Shown here piece after piece: positions 1-10,000 of a DNA stretch of 22,162 bases. A program made the position numbers and the translations under genes. This DNA is from Chitinophagaceae bacterium UBA2789 (GTDB taxonomy: Bacteria > Bacteroidota > Bacteroidia > Chitinophagales > Chitinophagaceae), in assembly GCA_002352145.1 (NCBI GenBank), contig DEHX01000058.1, positions 9,379-31,540 on the forward strand. The letters run 5' to 3'. Within the stretch, counting starts at the first letter, position 1. Every line of letters begins with the position of its first letter. Below the pieces are notes generated by a model. The model ran no database searches. It saw only the letters and a list, made by a program, of their open reading frames with translations, and was not told the DNA's origin.

Positions 1-533
1 TTGCGGTACATCGGGTGTAAAGTGCCGCCCTTTGCACCAGCAGGTTTATCCGCTTCATACTGGTATTGCGGATCTACTAAACTGCCCCGGGGATACATAA
101 TACCGGGAACACCTTTTCCCCTGATGTCTAATTGTTCCGGATGTTCCAGCCCTAATGTATGTCCATATTCATGGGCTGCGGTGGTGGAACCCTTATAGAG
201 GTTTTCGAGTTTGAAATAGCCGCTGTTACAGCCTAGGCCATCGACAAAGGAAATATTACCATGTGCAAATTCTTCGATTCGGAAATAATTATTGCGGGGA
301 TCAAGATTTTGGTAAATGTCAATATCCGGAATACCGGGCTTATAATCAGCGCTGATTCTAAAAATTACATTATACATTATACCAGCTAATTGTAAACTGC
401 CGCTGGGTTCATTCCACATTGTTTCTATCTCATCCCTGATCATTTCGGTCAATTGCGGAGTGGCCGCATTGCCATAAGTGATAATGTGAGAATAAATAAT
501 AACGGAACTCTTTTCTATTTCTGCTGAACCCAT
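1..533 (-). CDS. Metzincin-type zinc metalloprotease, partial (C-terminus beyond window)
   Basis: About 177 residues are visible; the C-terminus lies beyond base 1. Residues 121-131 read HEYGHTLGLEH, an exact HEXXHXXGXXH zinc signature in which three His bind zinc and Glu122 is the catalytic base, so it is a metzincin-like peptidase. An IMYP stretch about 17 residues later could be the Met-turn. The start is ATG at 533; the frame is closed by a stop at 557-555 and has no earlier ATG. The mature-looking N-terminus (MGSAEIEKSSVIIYSH) has no signal peptide, which is odd for a metzincin: it acts in the cytoplasm, leaves by a non-Sec route, or uses a C-terminal signal that is not visible. The gene begins one base after the stop of the secreted SH3-like protein gene, so the two are almost surely co-transcribed. 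Substrate unknown. The fold assignment is firm from the motif; the subfamily (M10/M12-like) is not. Confidence 0.85.
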   Translation of the reverse strand, partial: MGSAEIEKSSVIIYSHIITYGNAATPQLTEMIRDEIETMWNEPSGSLQLAGIMYNVIFRISADYKPGIPDIDIYQNLDPRNNYFRIEEFAHGNISFVDGLGCNSGYFKLENLYKGSTTAAHEYGHTLGLEHPEQLDIRGKGVPGIMYPRGSLVDPQYQYEADKPAGAKGGTLHPMYR

Positions 534-534
534 T

Positions 535-1221
535 TTATTCTGCCGGCAATAGTTTTACTTCAGATTTCTTTATCCAGCCATAGACGAATTTTCCGGGTGA
601 AGGGATGTATTCAGTATAAATACATTTTTCTGTTTCGGCAATGCTCATGAATTTATCACCCTTCACAAAATATCGTTTGGGAGAAAATGAATGCAGACAG
701 GTTTCGTCCTGGAATATTTCAGCCCTGTTATTTGTTACCAGTGCAACGGGTGATTGCGGATATTCTTTCTTCAGCCAATCATTATTAAAAACGGGTTGTA
801 CTTTTAATTTGGCATATTCTCCATCTGCATGAACTCCTTGTCCAAATCCGCAATTAAAAGAAGTGGAGTGGCTATTAATGGTGATAATGTTGCCCGTTAT
901 TTTAAAACTCAGGATACAGGGGTTGGTTGCATCTTCAAACGTATTGTCAAAAGAAGCTGTATCATTTACAAAGGTGATTGTTCCATCTGTTTCACCTACA
1001 TGATACCGGGGCCATCCGGTTTCTACATCCAGCCAGAAGCGGTATTTATCGCCATCCATTTTTAACAATACAAGGCTTCCCTTTGGCCCTCTGTTTTTTT
1101 CTGTAGCCGGTGGATCGCCTTGTGGTCTGAAGGAATATCCATAGGCACCGGAAAAATTTGTTTGTGCCTGTACGATCATACCAACAGCCAGGAGCACCGG
1201 TAAAAAAAGTTTCTTTTTCAT
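535..1221 (-). CDS. Secreted protein with C-terminal SH3-like region
   Basis: A 228-residue protein starting at the ATG at 1221 (MKKKLFLPV). The frame is open to 1284, but the longer version would bury a clear Sec signal peptide (residues 1-20, ending VQAQ) and overlap the upstream gene. The mature part begins NFSGAYGYSF and has alternating beta-strand character, with Gly-rich turns and a CGFGQGVHADGEY segment, suggesting a small beta-barrel. Residues from about 165 to the end (KGDKFMSI ... GWIKKSEVKL) resemble a bacterial SH3-like domain, a fold often used to bind peptidoglycan or peptides. No catalytic motif is visible. It lies 22 bases after the 118-residue protein gene and one base before the metalloprotease gene. 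The role is unknown; location in the periplasm or outside the cell is inferred from the signal peptide. Confidence 0.75.
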   Translation of the reverse strand: MKKKLFLPVLLAVGMIVQAQTNFSGAYGYSFRPQGDPPATEKNRGPKGSLVLLKMDGDKYRFWLDVETGWPRYHVGETDGTITFVNDTASFDNTFEDATNPCILSFKITGNIITINSHSTSFNCGFGQGVHADGEYAKLKVQPVFNNDWLKKEYPQSPVALVTNNRAEIFQDETCLHSFSPKRYFVKGDKFMSIAETEKCIYTEYIPSPGKFVYGWIKKSEVKLLPAE

Positions 1222-1243
1222 ACGGGATAAGTTTAAAACAATT

Positions 1244-1600
1244 TCAGGAAAAATAGACTTTGAATGCTTCAGCCAGGCGGGCAAATTCTTTTTTCACCTG
1301 GTTCATGCCGATCAATCCGCCGGAAATACCCGAGGAATCTTTGTGCAGCATTACAGAGAACAGTTCACCTTCCTGCTTCACATTTAAACTTTGCTTATGG
1401 TATTTTACAAATGCGCCAAAAAGAAGGCGAAGCACCCGGTTGCCTTTTGTATAGTAGGTGGTATCACCTTCTGTGGATCCTTGTTTATATCCTTCGGAAG
1501 TAAAGAACAGGTTGAGCTTATTCATCAACTCTTCACGGGTACATAGCGTAATATTATAAACAACACGGTCTTTTGCAAAATCAACAACGGATACTTGCAT
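1244..1600 (-). CDS. Hypothetical small cytosolic protein (118 aa)
   Basis: I do not recognise this family. The protein has 118 residues, an ATG start at 1600, no signal peptide and no membrane segment, so it is probably cytosolic. It has a mixed alpha/beta look: strands near VVDFAKDRVVYNI and RVLRLLFGAFVKY, a helix near CTREELMNKLNLFF, and a C-terminal amphipathic helix (QVKKEFARLAEAFKVYF) after a Gly-rich turn (GISGGLIGMNQ). It lies 33 bases after the stop of the fadN-type gene and 22 bases before the secreted SH3-like gene, all on the minus strand, consistent with one operon. No Shine-Dalgarno is seen, as is usual in Bacteroidota. The length and clean fit between neighbours make it a credible gene. 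Confidence 0.7.
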   Translation of the reverse strand: MQVSVVDFAKDRVVYNITLCTREELMNKLNLFFTSEGYKQGSTEGDTTYYTKGNRVLRLLFGAFVKYHKQSLNVKQEGELFSVMLHKDSSGISGGLIGMNQVKKEFARLAEAFKVYFS

Positions 1601-1633
1601 GGTGAAAGGTTTTTGGTTGTTCTAAAGATAGCA

Positions 1634-4015
1634 TTAATTCCGAATCGGCCTGCCGCTCTTCAGCACACTCTGTATCCTTTCCAATGTCTTCTTCTCGCCA
1701 CAAAGAGAAAGAAATGCTTCTCTTTCAAGATCGAGTAAATATTGCTCTGTAACTAAAGTAGGTTCACTCAAATCGCCACCGCACATTACATATGCCAGCT
1801 TTTTGGCCACTAATGCATCATGTTCTGTTGCGTAATTAGCAGTTTTCATGGCATGAATACCGGAATACAAGGCACCGAGTGCAGACTGACCCAGTACTTT
1901 TATATCAGTTCTTTGAACAGGGGCTGTGTATCCGCTGTCATATATTTCAATCACCGATTTCTTTGCTTCTGCAATCCTGCGATTGATGTTAGGTACCACT
2001 TCGTCCAATCCTTTTCGGTAGACACCCAGTCCAAAACCTTCGTGGGCAGATGTGGCAACCTTTGCAGTTGCAATTGAAAGAAACCGGTTCTTTAATGTGA
2101 TTGTTTCCGGTTCGTCTTCATGCATTTCATCAGATGCCCTGAGTACAAATTCTTTTGTACCACCGCCACCGGGAATTAGACCAACACCCAATTCAACCAA
2201 ACCGGTATAGGTTTCAGCGGCAGGGCAGCATTTATCTGCATGCAAGCTCAGTTCACAGGCGCCACCTAATGCTAATCCATGCGGCGCTACTACAACGGGA
2301 ACCGAAGAATAACGGGCCCGCATCATGGTATTCTGGAACAGGCGGATGGCCATATCCAGTTCATCGTATTCCTGGTCGATGGCCAGCATGAAGATCATAC
2401 CTACGTTGGCGCCGGCAGAAAAGTTGGCACCTTCATTAGCAATAACCAGCCCTTTATAGCCTTTCTCTGTTTTATCAATGGCTGTCTGAATTCCACTCAA
2501 CACATCACCGCCGATACTTCCCATTTTGGTGAACCATTGCAAACCGAGAACATCATTACCCAAATCGTAGAGGCGGCAGCTTCCATTTTTCCAAAGCTGC
2601 TTATCGGTGTAATTGCTCATAACAATAAATGCATCACCACCCGGCAGTACTTTGTATGATTTTGAAGCCGGATCATAACAATATTTTTTACCACCTTCTA
2701 CTTTATAAAATGATTTATTACCTGCTGCCAGCATTTCATCCACCCAGGCAGCAACCTTATAACCGGCGGCCTTCATAGCTTCCGTAGTTTTGGCTACACC
2801 CAAAACATCCCAGCTCTCGAAGGCACCAATTTCCCAACCAAAGCCTGCCATCATCGCATCATCTACCCGGTACAATTCATCACTGATCTCAGGAATGCGG
2901 TGTGAGATATAGGAGAACAAACCATAATGAAACAAGCGATAGAACTCACCGGCTTTATCTGTTCCCGCAACCAGCATTTTTAACCGGGTATACAGGTCAT
3001 CAACCGGCTTTGCTGTTTCCAGGGTGGCGAATTTTGGTTTTACCCTTGGGCCATACTCCATGGTATCAAGGTTCAGGGTAAGAATTTCTTTTTCTCCACC
3101 GGCACCTTTAGTCTTTTTAAAGAACCCCTGCCCGGTTTTATCACCCAGCCAGTTGTTGGCAATCATTTTTTCTAACCAGGCAGGAATTGCAAACTGATCT
3201 TTTGCTTCATCATCCGGGCAATTATCGGCCACACCTTTTGCCACTTTTACCAATGTATCTAAACCTACTACATCACCAGTGCGGAAAGTGGCAGATTTTG
3301 GCCGGCCAATGACCGGACCGGTCAATGCATCTATTTCATCAACACTCAGTTTCAGCTTTTCTTTTACATTCATTATAGCCATCATGCCAAATACACCAAT
3401 ACGATTGGCGATAAAGGCAGGAGTGTCTTTGCATAGCACTGTTGTTTTACCCAGGTAAAGATCACCGTAATTCATCAGGAAGTCAACGATCCCGGGATCT
3501 GTATAGGGAGTCGGAATTATTTCCAGTAAGCGCAGATAACGGGGTGGGTTAAAAAAGTGGGTTCCGCAAAAATGTTTTTTGAAATCATCACTTCTTCCTT
3601 CCGCCATCATGTGAATGGGGATTCCGGATGTATTGGAAGTAATCAGTGTTCCGGGTTTACGGTATTTTTCTACCTGCTCAAATACTTTTTGTTTTATGTC
3701 TAATCTTTCTATCACTACTTCAATCACCCAGTCGCATCCGGCAATATCCTTCATGTTATCTTCAAAATTGCCGGTAGTTATTTTCTTTACTACGTCTTTA
3801 TGATAAACAGGGGAAGGATTTGATTTTATCGCAGCTGTTAATGCATCATTAACAATTTTGTTTCGTTCAGCAGGTTTGGCATCAGCGGCTATATCTTTTG
3901 GTACAATATCCAGTAACAACACCTGTACACCAACACCTGCAAAATGACAGGCAATCCTCGATCCCATAACACCGCTTCCTAAAACTGCAACCTTTTTGAT
4001 GACTCTTTTTGACAT
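1634..4015 (-). CDS. fadN: 3-hydroxyacyl-CoA dehydrogenase / enoyl-CoA hydratase, FadN type
   Basis: A two-domain fatty-acid beta-oxidation enzyme of 793 residues: it hydrates trans-2-enoyl-CoA to 3-hydroxyacyl-CoA and oxidises that with NAD+. The dehydrogenase comes first: a Rossmann motif GSGVMG at 13-18 and the GTHFFNPP motif at 151-158 with catalytic His153 paired to Glu165. The C-terminal half is a crotonase domain from about 480: an oxyanion-hole loop (SAGANVGM, 533-540), LGGACE with Glu588, and LVELGVGLIPGGGG with Glu608, the two catalytic glutamates. The dehydrogenase-first order and size match Bacillus FadN (about 790 residues) rather than Escherichia FadB. ATG start at 4015. No thiolase or acyl-CoA dehydrogenase gene lies next to it, unlike typical fadNAE loci, so partners must be elsewhere. 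It is probably the first gene of a group reaching to the metalloprotease. Confidence 0.92.
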   Translation of the reverse strand: MSKRVIKKVAVLGSGVMGSRIACHFAGVGVQVLLLDIVPKDIAADAKPAERNKIVNDALTAAIKSNPSPVYHKDVVKKITTGNFEDNMKDIAGCDWVIEVVIERLDIKQKVFEQVEKYRKPGTLITSNTSGIPIHMMAEGRSDDFKKHFCGTHFFNPPRYLRLLEIIPTPYTDPGIVDFLMNYGDLYLGKTTVLCKDTPAFIANRIGVFGMMAIMNVKEKLKLSVDEIDALTGPVIGRPKSATFRTGDVVGLDTLVKVAKGVADNCPDDEAKDQFAIPAWLEKMIANNWLGDKTGQGFFKKTKGAGGEKEILTLNLDTMEYGPRVKPKFATLETAKPVDDLYTRLKMLVAGTDKAGEFYRLFHYGLFSYISHRIPEISDELYRVDDAMMAGFGWEIGAFESWDVLGVAKTTEAMKAAGYKVAAWVDEMLAAGNKSFYKVEGGKKYCYDPASKSYKVLPGGDAFIVMSNYTDKQLWKNGSCRLYDLGNDVLGLQWFTKMGSIGGDVLSGIQTAIDKTEKGYKGLVIANEGANFSAGANVGMIFMLAIDQEYDELDMAIRLFQNTMMRARYSSVPVVVAPHGLALGGACELSLHADKCCPAAETYTGLVELGVGLIPGGGGTKEFVLRASDEMHEDEPETITLKNRFLSIATAKVATSAHEGFGLGVYRKGLDEVVPNINRRIAEAKKSVIEIYDSGYTAPVQRTDIKVLGQSALGALYSGIHAMKTANYATEHDALVAKKLAYVMCGGDLSEPTLVTEQYLLDLEREAFLSLCGEKKTLERIQSVLKSGRPIRN

Positions 4016-4096
4016 AAGACAAAATTAGTTAGTTATGCAACTATTTTAGAATCGAAGATAAGCGTTTTTGTGAAAGAGGAAAAGAGAAGTAAAGTA

Positions 4097-7030
4097 TCAT
4101 TCCCCCACCATTACAAAAGCCCCCCAGTAATAAGGATATTTATACTTTTCCTTGATATTTTTTTGAGCCAGCCGGTAAGCCGCCAGTTTATCTTTTGTTT
4201 GCAAGAAATGCTGGTAAAAGGTGATCATAAAATCCTTGGTGGCATTGTCATCCACTTTCCACAGGCTGGTAATGACACTGCCGGCACCAGCTGCCCGAAA
4301 GGCCCTTTGCAGGCCGTAAACGCCTTCCCCTGCGTCAAGGTAGCCCAAACTGGTTTCGCAGGCGGAGAGAACAACCAGGGAAGTATTATCCAAGTCAAGG
4401 TTTTGTGCCTCGTAGGCAGTTAATATACCATCATAGGTATCCGGGTAACTGCTGCTGCTATAATAATTGACAACTCCTGTTAATAATAAACCGGAATTAA
4501 CCATGGCGTTGAAAAGACGATAGCCATCCGTCGCTTTTTCACCGGTGCCTGACCAATAACCATGGGTGGCAATATGTAATATTCCCGGGCTTTTCAACTG
4601 GTACATTTTATCTTCTGTCGCCTGTTCTTTTACAAATTGCTTTGTAGTGATTTTTTTTAGCTCCAGTTCCTGTTTAATGGCAAGAACTTCTGCTTCCGTG
4701 CCCGGCAGGTCTGGTACACTATTATCACGAAAGCTATTGACAAAAGAACGGGTGGTTTCATCTTTTGTTGCAGCAATGGCTATTTCGTTGTTTGTTTTAT
4801 AGGCTGGCCTTCCTACTAATACAGCATCACTGATTTTTTTTTCAGCAGGCTTTATAAATGCAATATCAGCTGTTGATGTAGTGGAGTGAATTTCCAATTC
4901 ATCAATAACGAAATTTTTTGTAGCCGGGTTTTTTAATGTATTTATATTGATAAGATGATAAATGCCATCCGGTGAGAAATAAATTTTTGTAATACCATTC
5001 AGCTTTTCGCTAATCGCTTTCCAGTAATGATTGTAAGATTCATTGTCATCCAGTTTCAGGCGGATATTATTTTTATATAATTTGTAGAATTTGTTGTCTA
5101 GGTCAGCAGCCGCATCCGGAAGGTAAACTACTTCCGGGTACTGGCTGTTTTTGGTAATAATATAGGCAGCATAATATGCTGTGTCGGAATAATAGACCTG
5201 GTCACGCCATTGGAAGCGGACGATTTCTATGGCGGCTTCTCCTTCTTTCAATTGGGTTTTCACATCATTCCAGCCGGTTGGCGTTATTTTCAATAGTTTT
5301 TTGAAGTCTTTTGCTTTTATGGTTAACTCATTCTCCAGCCTGTTCACATCCTCCTGCAGTGATTTTAAAACTGTTTCATTGAACCTGTTGCTGGTGTCTG
5401 CTTCAGATGGATTATCTTTTTTCATGTATTGCCTGATCAATTGCTGTTTTTTGTCAATCCATTCGTCGTAAAGTTTTGTTACCGTTGCATCATTTGTCTT
5501 CAGAAAGGCTTCTTTTCTTTTTTGTGTCCCTTTTAAGGAGATGGATTTTGTAAAAAGCAGGTTGTTGTAGGCCTGAATGGCAGCGTTGCCATAAAATACT
5601 GTGGATTTATCTTTCACTAATTTTACGAAGCTGTGGTAATTATCATATCCTTCTTTGAGTTTGGCATTATAGAAAGTAACAAATGCTTTTTCTCCAAATG
5701 TGAAAATAATATCATTGATCCAGTCAATATTCAAAGAAAATAATTCATTGTATGTTTTTTGAGATTCCTGTAAATTTCTGTCTCGCATACTGAAATAAGC
5801 ATAGTTGGAAAAGGGAGTGGTTGATTCCCTGAAATCATGTGAATGCTTTACTTTATTCATGATTTCGCTGAAAAGCGATGGATAGCCTGAACTTCCCAGG
5901 AAACCAAGTTGTGTTGCTTTGGCAACTGTAGCACTCAGGTCAGCATACTGTTTATAACTGTTATAATGATCTTCTGTTTCTTTAATGAAATAAGAAGCCG
6001 GTTTTGGTAATAACTTGTTTTTACCCCGTTTGATAAGATAAACAGGATACATGGATATAGGATAATATTTTGCATTTGGGTATGTTTTGTTATAACAATT
6101 CACCCATACATAGTTTGCGGAATCCCGGCTCTTCCAAAGTTTTTCAGCTGCATCGTATTCTCTCAGCATTTCTTTACCGAAAGCAGCATTTACAAGTTTG
6201 ATACCAGGGTAGGGGTCACAGGCTGTTTTGTTTGTCTTTTGCCATTGGATTGAGAAGTATTCGTAATTCTTTTCTGAAGCCTGAACATATGATTGATAAT
6301 CGCCGATATTCAGGTAATAAACTACTCTTGCAGACATGGCTTCAGACTTGTATCCATCCTTGAAAAAATCTGTAGCTTCCCGGGAAAGCGTTTCCATTTT
6401 ACGGATGAATTCATCTGCTTTCAGGTAATCGCCGGTACGGGTGAGAAAGTTGGTATAAAAAAGATAGGAGTGATAGTCCTTTTTTTCATCTGTTACAAAT
6501 TTCAGCGCTTCCTCATAGTTTTCCCTGGCTTTCGTAAAATCATTATTTCTTTCAAATGAGTAAGCGATATAAGTGTAATTGGTGAAGTTTTTTAAATCAG
6601 GGTTTCGGTTTATGAATGCAAGAGCTTTGCTGGCATTCTCCGGATCTTCATTTTTGAACAACGCCGGGAAATAAAGTGTGGCCCATTTCATGGCGGGGTT
6701 ACTGGTGTCTGCCTTCATTTCATTGTTCAAACCCACCATTGCATTCATCAGTTTCTCAGCTTTTTCCTCACAGGCTTTTGCGAGAGCCGCATCCGGAGCC
6801 TGGTTTTCAAAAATGTTTTTTAGTAAGTAATAGTTGGAATAGGTCTGCAATTCTTTCTTCCTTTCTACTATATTATAAAGATCCTTTGCGATACTCAGCG
6901 CCTTTTTTTTGTCTGCAGTGTTTGAATAAATATCAGAAAGCTTTGTATTGAAGTCATCCTGTGTCTGGCAATAAGTTAAAACACTGGCGAGGCATAGCAA
7001 CCCGCATAGGAATGTAGTTTTGATTGGCAT
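4097..7030 (-). CDS. Secreted TPR-CHAT protein (caspase-like peptidase)
   Basis: 977 residues from the ATG at 7030 (MPIKTTFLCGLLCLAS), giving a clean Sec signal peptide ending near TYCQT; another ATG at 7057 adds nine polar residues and is less likely. From about 30 to 500 the protein is helical with TPR-like repeats (for example NNDFTKARENYEEALKFV). A middle region of about 550-590 is charged and coiled-coil-like (SLQEDVNRLENELTIKAKDF). The C-terminal third is a CHAT domain, clan CD like caspases: HIATHG holds His823 and VVLSACET holds Cys891, the catalytic pair, followed by GVYGLQRAFRAAGAGSVITSLWKVDD and a terminal YPYYWGAFVMVG typical of CHAT ends. The active site is intact. The fold is shared with the TPR-CHAT protease of type III-E CRISPR systems, but there is no CRISPR locus here and this protein is exported. 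Target unknown. It lies just downstream of the AsmA-like gene. Confidence 0.9.
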   Translation of the reverse strand: MPIKTTFLCGLLCLASVLTYCQTQDDFNTKLSDIYSNTADKKKALSIAKDLYNIVERKKELQTYSNYYLLKNIFENQAPDAALAKACEEKAEKLMNAMVGLNNEMKADTSNPAMKWATLYFPALFKNEDPENASKALAFINRNPDLKNFTNYTYIAYSFERNNDFTKARENYEEALKFVTDEKKDYHSYLFYTNFLTRTGDYLKADEFIRKMETLSREATDFFKDGYKSEAMSARVVYYLNIGDYQSYVQASEKNYEYFSIQWQKTNKTACDPYPGIKLVNAAFGKEMLREYDAAEKLWKSRDSANYVWVNCYNKTYPNAKYYPISMYPVYLIKRGKNKLLPKPASYFIKETEDHYNSYKQYADLSATVAKATQLGFLGSSGYPSLFSEIMNKVKHSHDFRESTTPFSNYAYFSMRDRNLQESQKTYNELFSLNIDWINDIIFTFGEKAFVTFYNAKLKEGYDNYHSFVKLVKDKSTVFYGNAAIQAYNNLLFTKSISLKGTQKRKEAFLKTNDATVTKLYDEWIDKKQQLIRQYMKKDNPSEADTSNRFNETVLKSLQEDVNRLENELTIKAKDFKKLLKITPTGWNDVKTQLKEGEAAIEIVRFQWRDQVYYSDTAYYAAYIITKNSQYPEVVYLPDAAADLDNKFYKLYKNNIRLKLDDNESYNHYWKAISEKLNGITKIYFSPDGIYHLININTLKNPATKNFVIDELEIHSTTSTADIAFIKPAEKKISDAVLVGRPAYKTNNEIAIAATKDETTRSFVNSFRDNSVPDLPGTEAEVLAIKQELELKKITTKQFVKEQATEDKMYQLKSPGILHIATHGYWSGTGEKATDGYRLFNAMVNSGLLLTGVVNYYSSSSYPDTYDGILTAYEAQNLDLDNTSLVVLSACETSLGYLDAGEGVYGLQRAFRAAGAGSVITSLWKVDDNATKDFMITFYQHFLQTKDKLAAYRLAQKNIKEKYKYPYYWGAFVMVGE

Positions 7031-7066
7031 ATTAAACGATAAGGTGTAATTGGCCATTTAAGATAC

Positions 7067-7088
7067 ATAAATCTGGCTACAGATTTAT
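7067..7088. repeat. Perfect inverted repeat between AsmA-like and TPR-CHAT genes
   Basis: ATAAATCTG (7067-7075), a 4-base spacer GCTA, then CAGATTTAT (7080-7088): a perfect 9-bp palindrome starting five bases past the AsmA-like stop, read on the minus strand. It is AT-rich and lacks a trailing T-run on the minus strand, so a strong intrinsic terminator is unlikely. It could be an operator, an attenuating hairpin or an mRNA processing/stability site between the two genes. Confidence 0.6.
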
Positions 7089-7092
7089 CTTT

Positions 7093-10000
7093 TCATTCTC
7101 TTCCGGATTCTTCTGGTTCTATTGGCGGTAATTGCCTTTTCTTTAACTCAAGCCGGAATTTCTTCATTTCTTTCTTTGGATTCTTGCCGCCGATGCTGGC
7201 CTGAAACCCGGTTAATACAATTTTTACAAGGTAGTTAACAGCGGATTTGTCACGGTTGCGAATAAAAAAGACCGGAGAGGTTCTTGATTTGTTTCTTTTT
7301 CTAATAACAAAGGTATTCGCAATAAAATTTTTTATGCGACTTCCCAAAGATCTTTTTGATGTATCGCCATCCTTTAGCAGACTTATCTTCAGGTCATGAT
7401 AAAGTAACTGCATTTCTCCCTGGGCAAGATATTCACGGCCGATTACCTCCAGAATCATGGTGTCAAGATTTCCTGACTCTAATTTCATAGAAGCAGCAGG
7501 TATAAAAATCGGGTTGAGCTGGCGGAGGTCAGCAGGTTTGGCCTGCAGGGTCATCCAGAAGCCTTCCAATGAATCGGTATAAGATTGTCTTACTTTAAGC
7601 TTTACCCATAAAGTATCCAGTAAGTACCCTGTAGATTGTATGTCAAGACTATCATTTGGTGTTATCTGATAATTTTTCAGGTTCAGTAGTCTTGCATTCA
7701 TTCGGGTAACCGGCACATACAAAGCAGTATTTGCAGGAGGTATTATTTCTGTGTACTCTACTGCTGCGTTATTCAGAAAAACAGTATCAATAGAAATCAA
7801 CCAACGCAATTTTTTTAATAATCCAACGGGTAGCGGCTTGATAATACCGGCGTTGAACGGCAGGCGTTTGTCTTTATAATCTGTAAAGTAAAAATCGTTT
7901 ACAATGATTTTGCCCGCTGATAACTCGTTTTTATTGATAAACTGATTGATATCTAACGGACTTATTTCAACAGCACCTGATTTTGCGGTTATATAATCTA
8001 CCTGGTAAGGTTGCATTGCCAGGAATGAGTCTCTTGGTAATGCAGGTTGATATGAAAAAGAGTCAAGCTTGAAAGTTTTTATTGTTCTTTCTAATCCAGC
8101 ATTAAACCATTTTACAGTTATAGCGGTATCAGCATAGCTGCCTGTAAATTGGGATACTTCAAAATCTTTACTAAACTCTGTTAGATTTTTCAAATTTTTC
8201 AAGAAATCAGAGTTAAGCTTCAGGTTCTTCAGGGAAATGGAATGCAAAGCCAACTTCCCTTCTTTTTTTCCAACATTATTCAGCGCAAGGTTATTGCAAT
8301 TGAATACGGATAACAGGGAAGACCATTGTAATTTTTTGCTTATGTCATACTGCAACTGAACATCAGTAATGGTTCCGGAGCTAGTGGCGTTTCCTGAATT
8401 AAATAAGGTACCATTAGGGGGCCTAAACTTAATACCAGAAGCGGAGAAAAAGGCACTGCTAATGGAAACCTTACTTTTGTTTATGCTAACATCATTTAAT
8501 CGGATTGCGTTCAACTCATTTTCATTTCCGTTCCATTGAAATACAATAGCTCCGTTTATGCCATTCTTTTGAACAGTAAGTGACGGTTGATCCAGTTTTA
8601 TTCTCCCAATCCAAACAGGATTGAATGTATTAGTATTTCTGCTTGAGTCTGCTGTTTGGTTGGTATTTATATTTATGACTGGTTTAGTGGAGGAAATCTC
8701 GTCAATAATCAATTTGTTGTTCAGTAAGTGTTTGACATGTGTTATCAATTTAAGCTCTGGAATTGCAAGGTCTATTTTCATGTTTCCGGATGTATGTTTC
8801 AAGTTCAGCTGTGAAATAAGCGATGTGGCGCCATCTGCAAAGTCATAGTGGTGTAACGTTAAATCAATCGAATCGCCTGTTACATCAAGTTTATCACCGG
8901 TAAATGCCAAGCCTTCAAGGCGAAGTTTATTCTCCGGGTCTTTTACCAGTTCAAGTAGTGAGAGTGTATTTAATAATCCCTGAATCTTTTTTTTACGGGC
9001 AAGAATATTAATTGCTGTGTTGTTGCCAATAATATTTGTGATATCGATAATAGCTCCAATATTTTTTGAGTTTTTTATCAGCTGGTCAGCCTTAAGGTTG
9101 AAAGTTCCTTTTTGCCACCTTACACCATTTGCATAAATATTTCCTGTCACTTCATTAGCTTGCAGTTCTTTCACCTGCACGTCGGAAAGAGCAATTTCAA
9201 GGTATTCTTTTTCCGACTTTACTGCTATATCGCCGGCAGTAAAGCTGCCATCGTTTCCGTTATACCTGATGCCCTTCATTTTAATTGATAAATCACCTGT
9301 TTGAATTATGCCGTCTTCAAAGAAAAGGCCATCTAATGAGTTTCTTATTCCGGAGAATCTAGTTGACGACAGTAATGACTGGCTGCTGACGGAAAATGTT
9401 GCTTTTTGGAGCTGAATTTTTAAATCATCTTTCAGTGTAAGATCTATGGTGCCATCCACAACGTCTAATCGTTTCAGGTCCATATATTCATTAACTGCTG
9501 CAAGCGATTGAAAAATATTTTTTCTTTTTTTTCTTTCGGGTAAAGCAGAATAACGGATATAAGGATTGTACATTGTGGCAGCATCTGCCTTAAATGTTCT
9601 TTCAAAAACAAGGTCGTCCCAGGAGAGACCAGATAAGTTGAATTGTGGTATGCTGAATGTATTTGAGACTTTTCCATCATTCAGCTTGTTAAAAACAAAC
9701 TTGCTTAAAGTCAGTTTGTCATTTCTGAAAAGAATACTGTCGAATTGTATGCTGTATGTACTATCCTTTATAAAGTTTTCATAATTACGGATGGCCATAG
9801 TAAAGCTTTTAACCTTCAATGGCTTTTCAGCATTTTTATTAATACTGAGACCATCCATCTCAAAATTATTCTTGCTGAATACAAAAGAGTTTGGTATGCC
9901 GTCCTTTATAGTAAGGATGTTAAAATCAGCATTGGCCACCACTACATGGTTAAGATCAAGATCGCCGGTTAGTTGCTGAATGATGTTTTCCAATTTAGGT

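Noticed and set aside
4020..4027. Exact TAnnTTTG match on the minus strand (TAATTTTG) just before fadN
   Set aside because: It ends only four bases before the ATG, so it would yield a leaderless mRNA, and no -33 element lies at the right distance. Probably chance in an AT-rich gap.
4097..7030. Type III-E CRISPR (craspase) locus suggested by the TPR-CHAT protein
   Set aside because: No repeat array, gRAMP-like effector or Cas1/Cas2 gene is present, and the protein carries a signal peptide.
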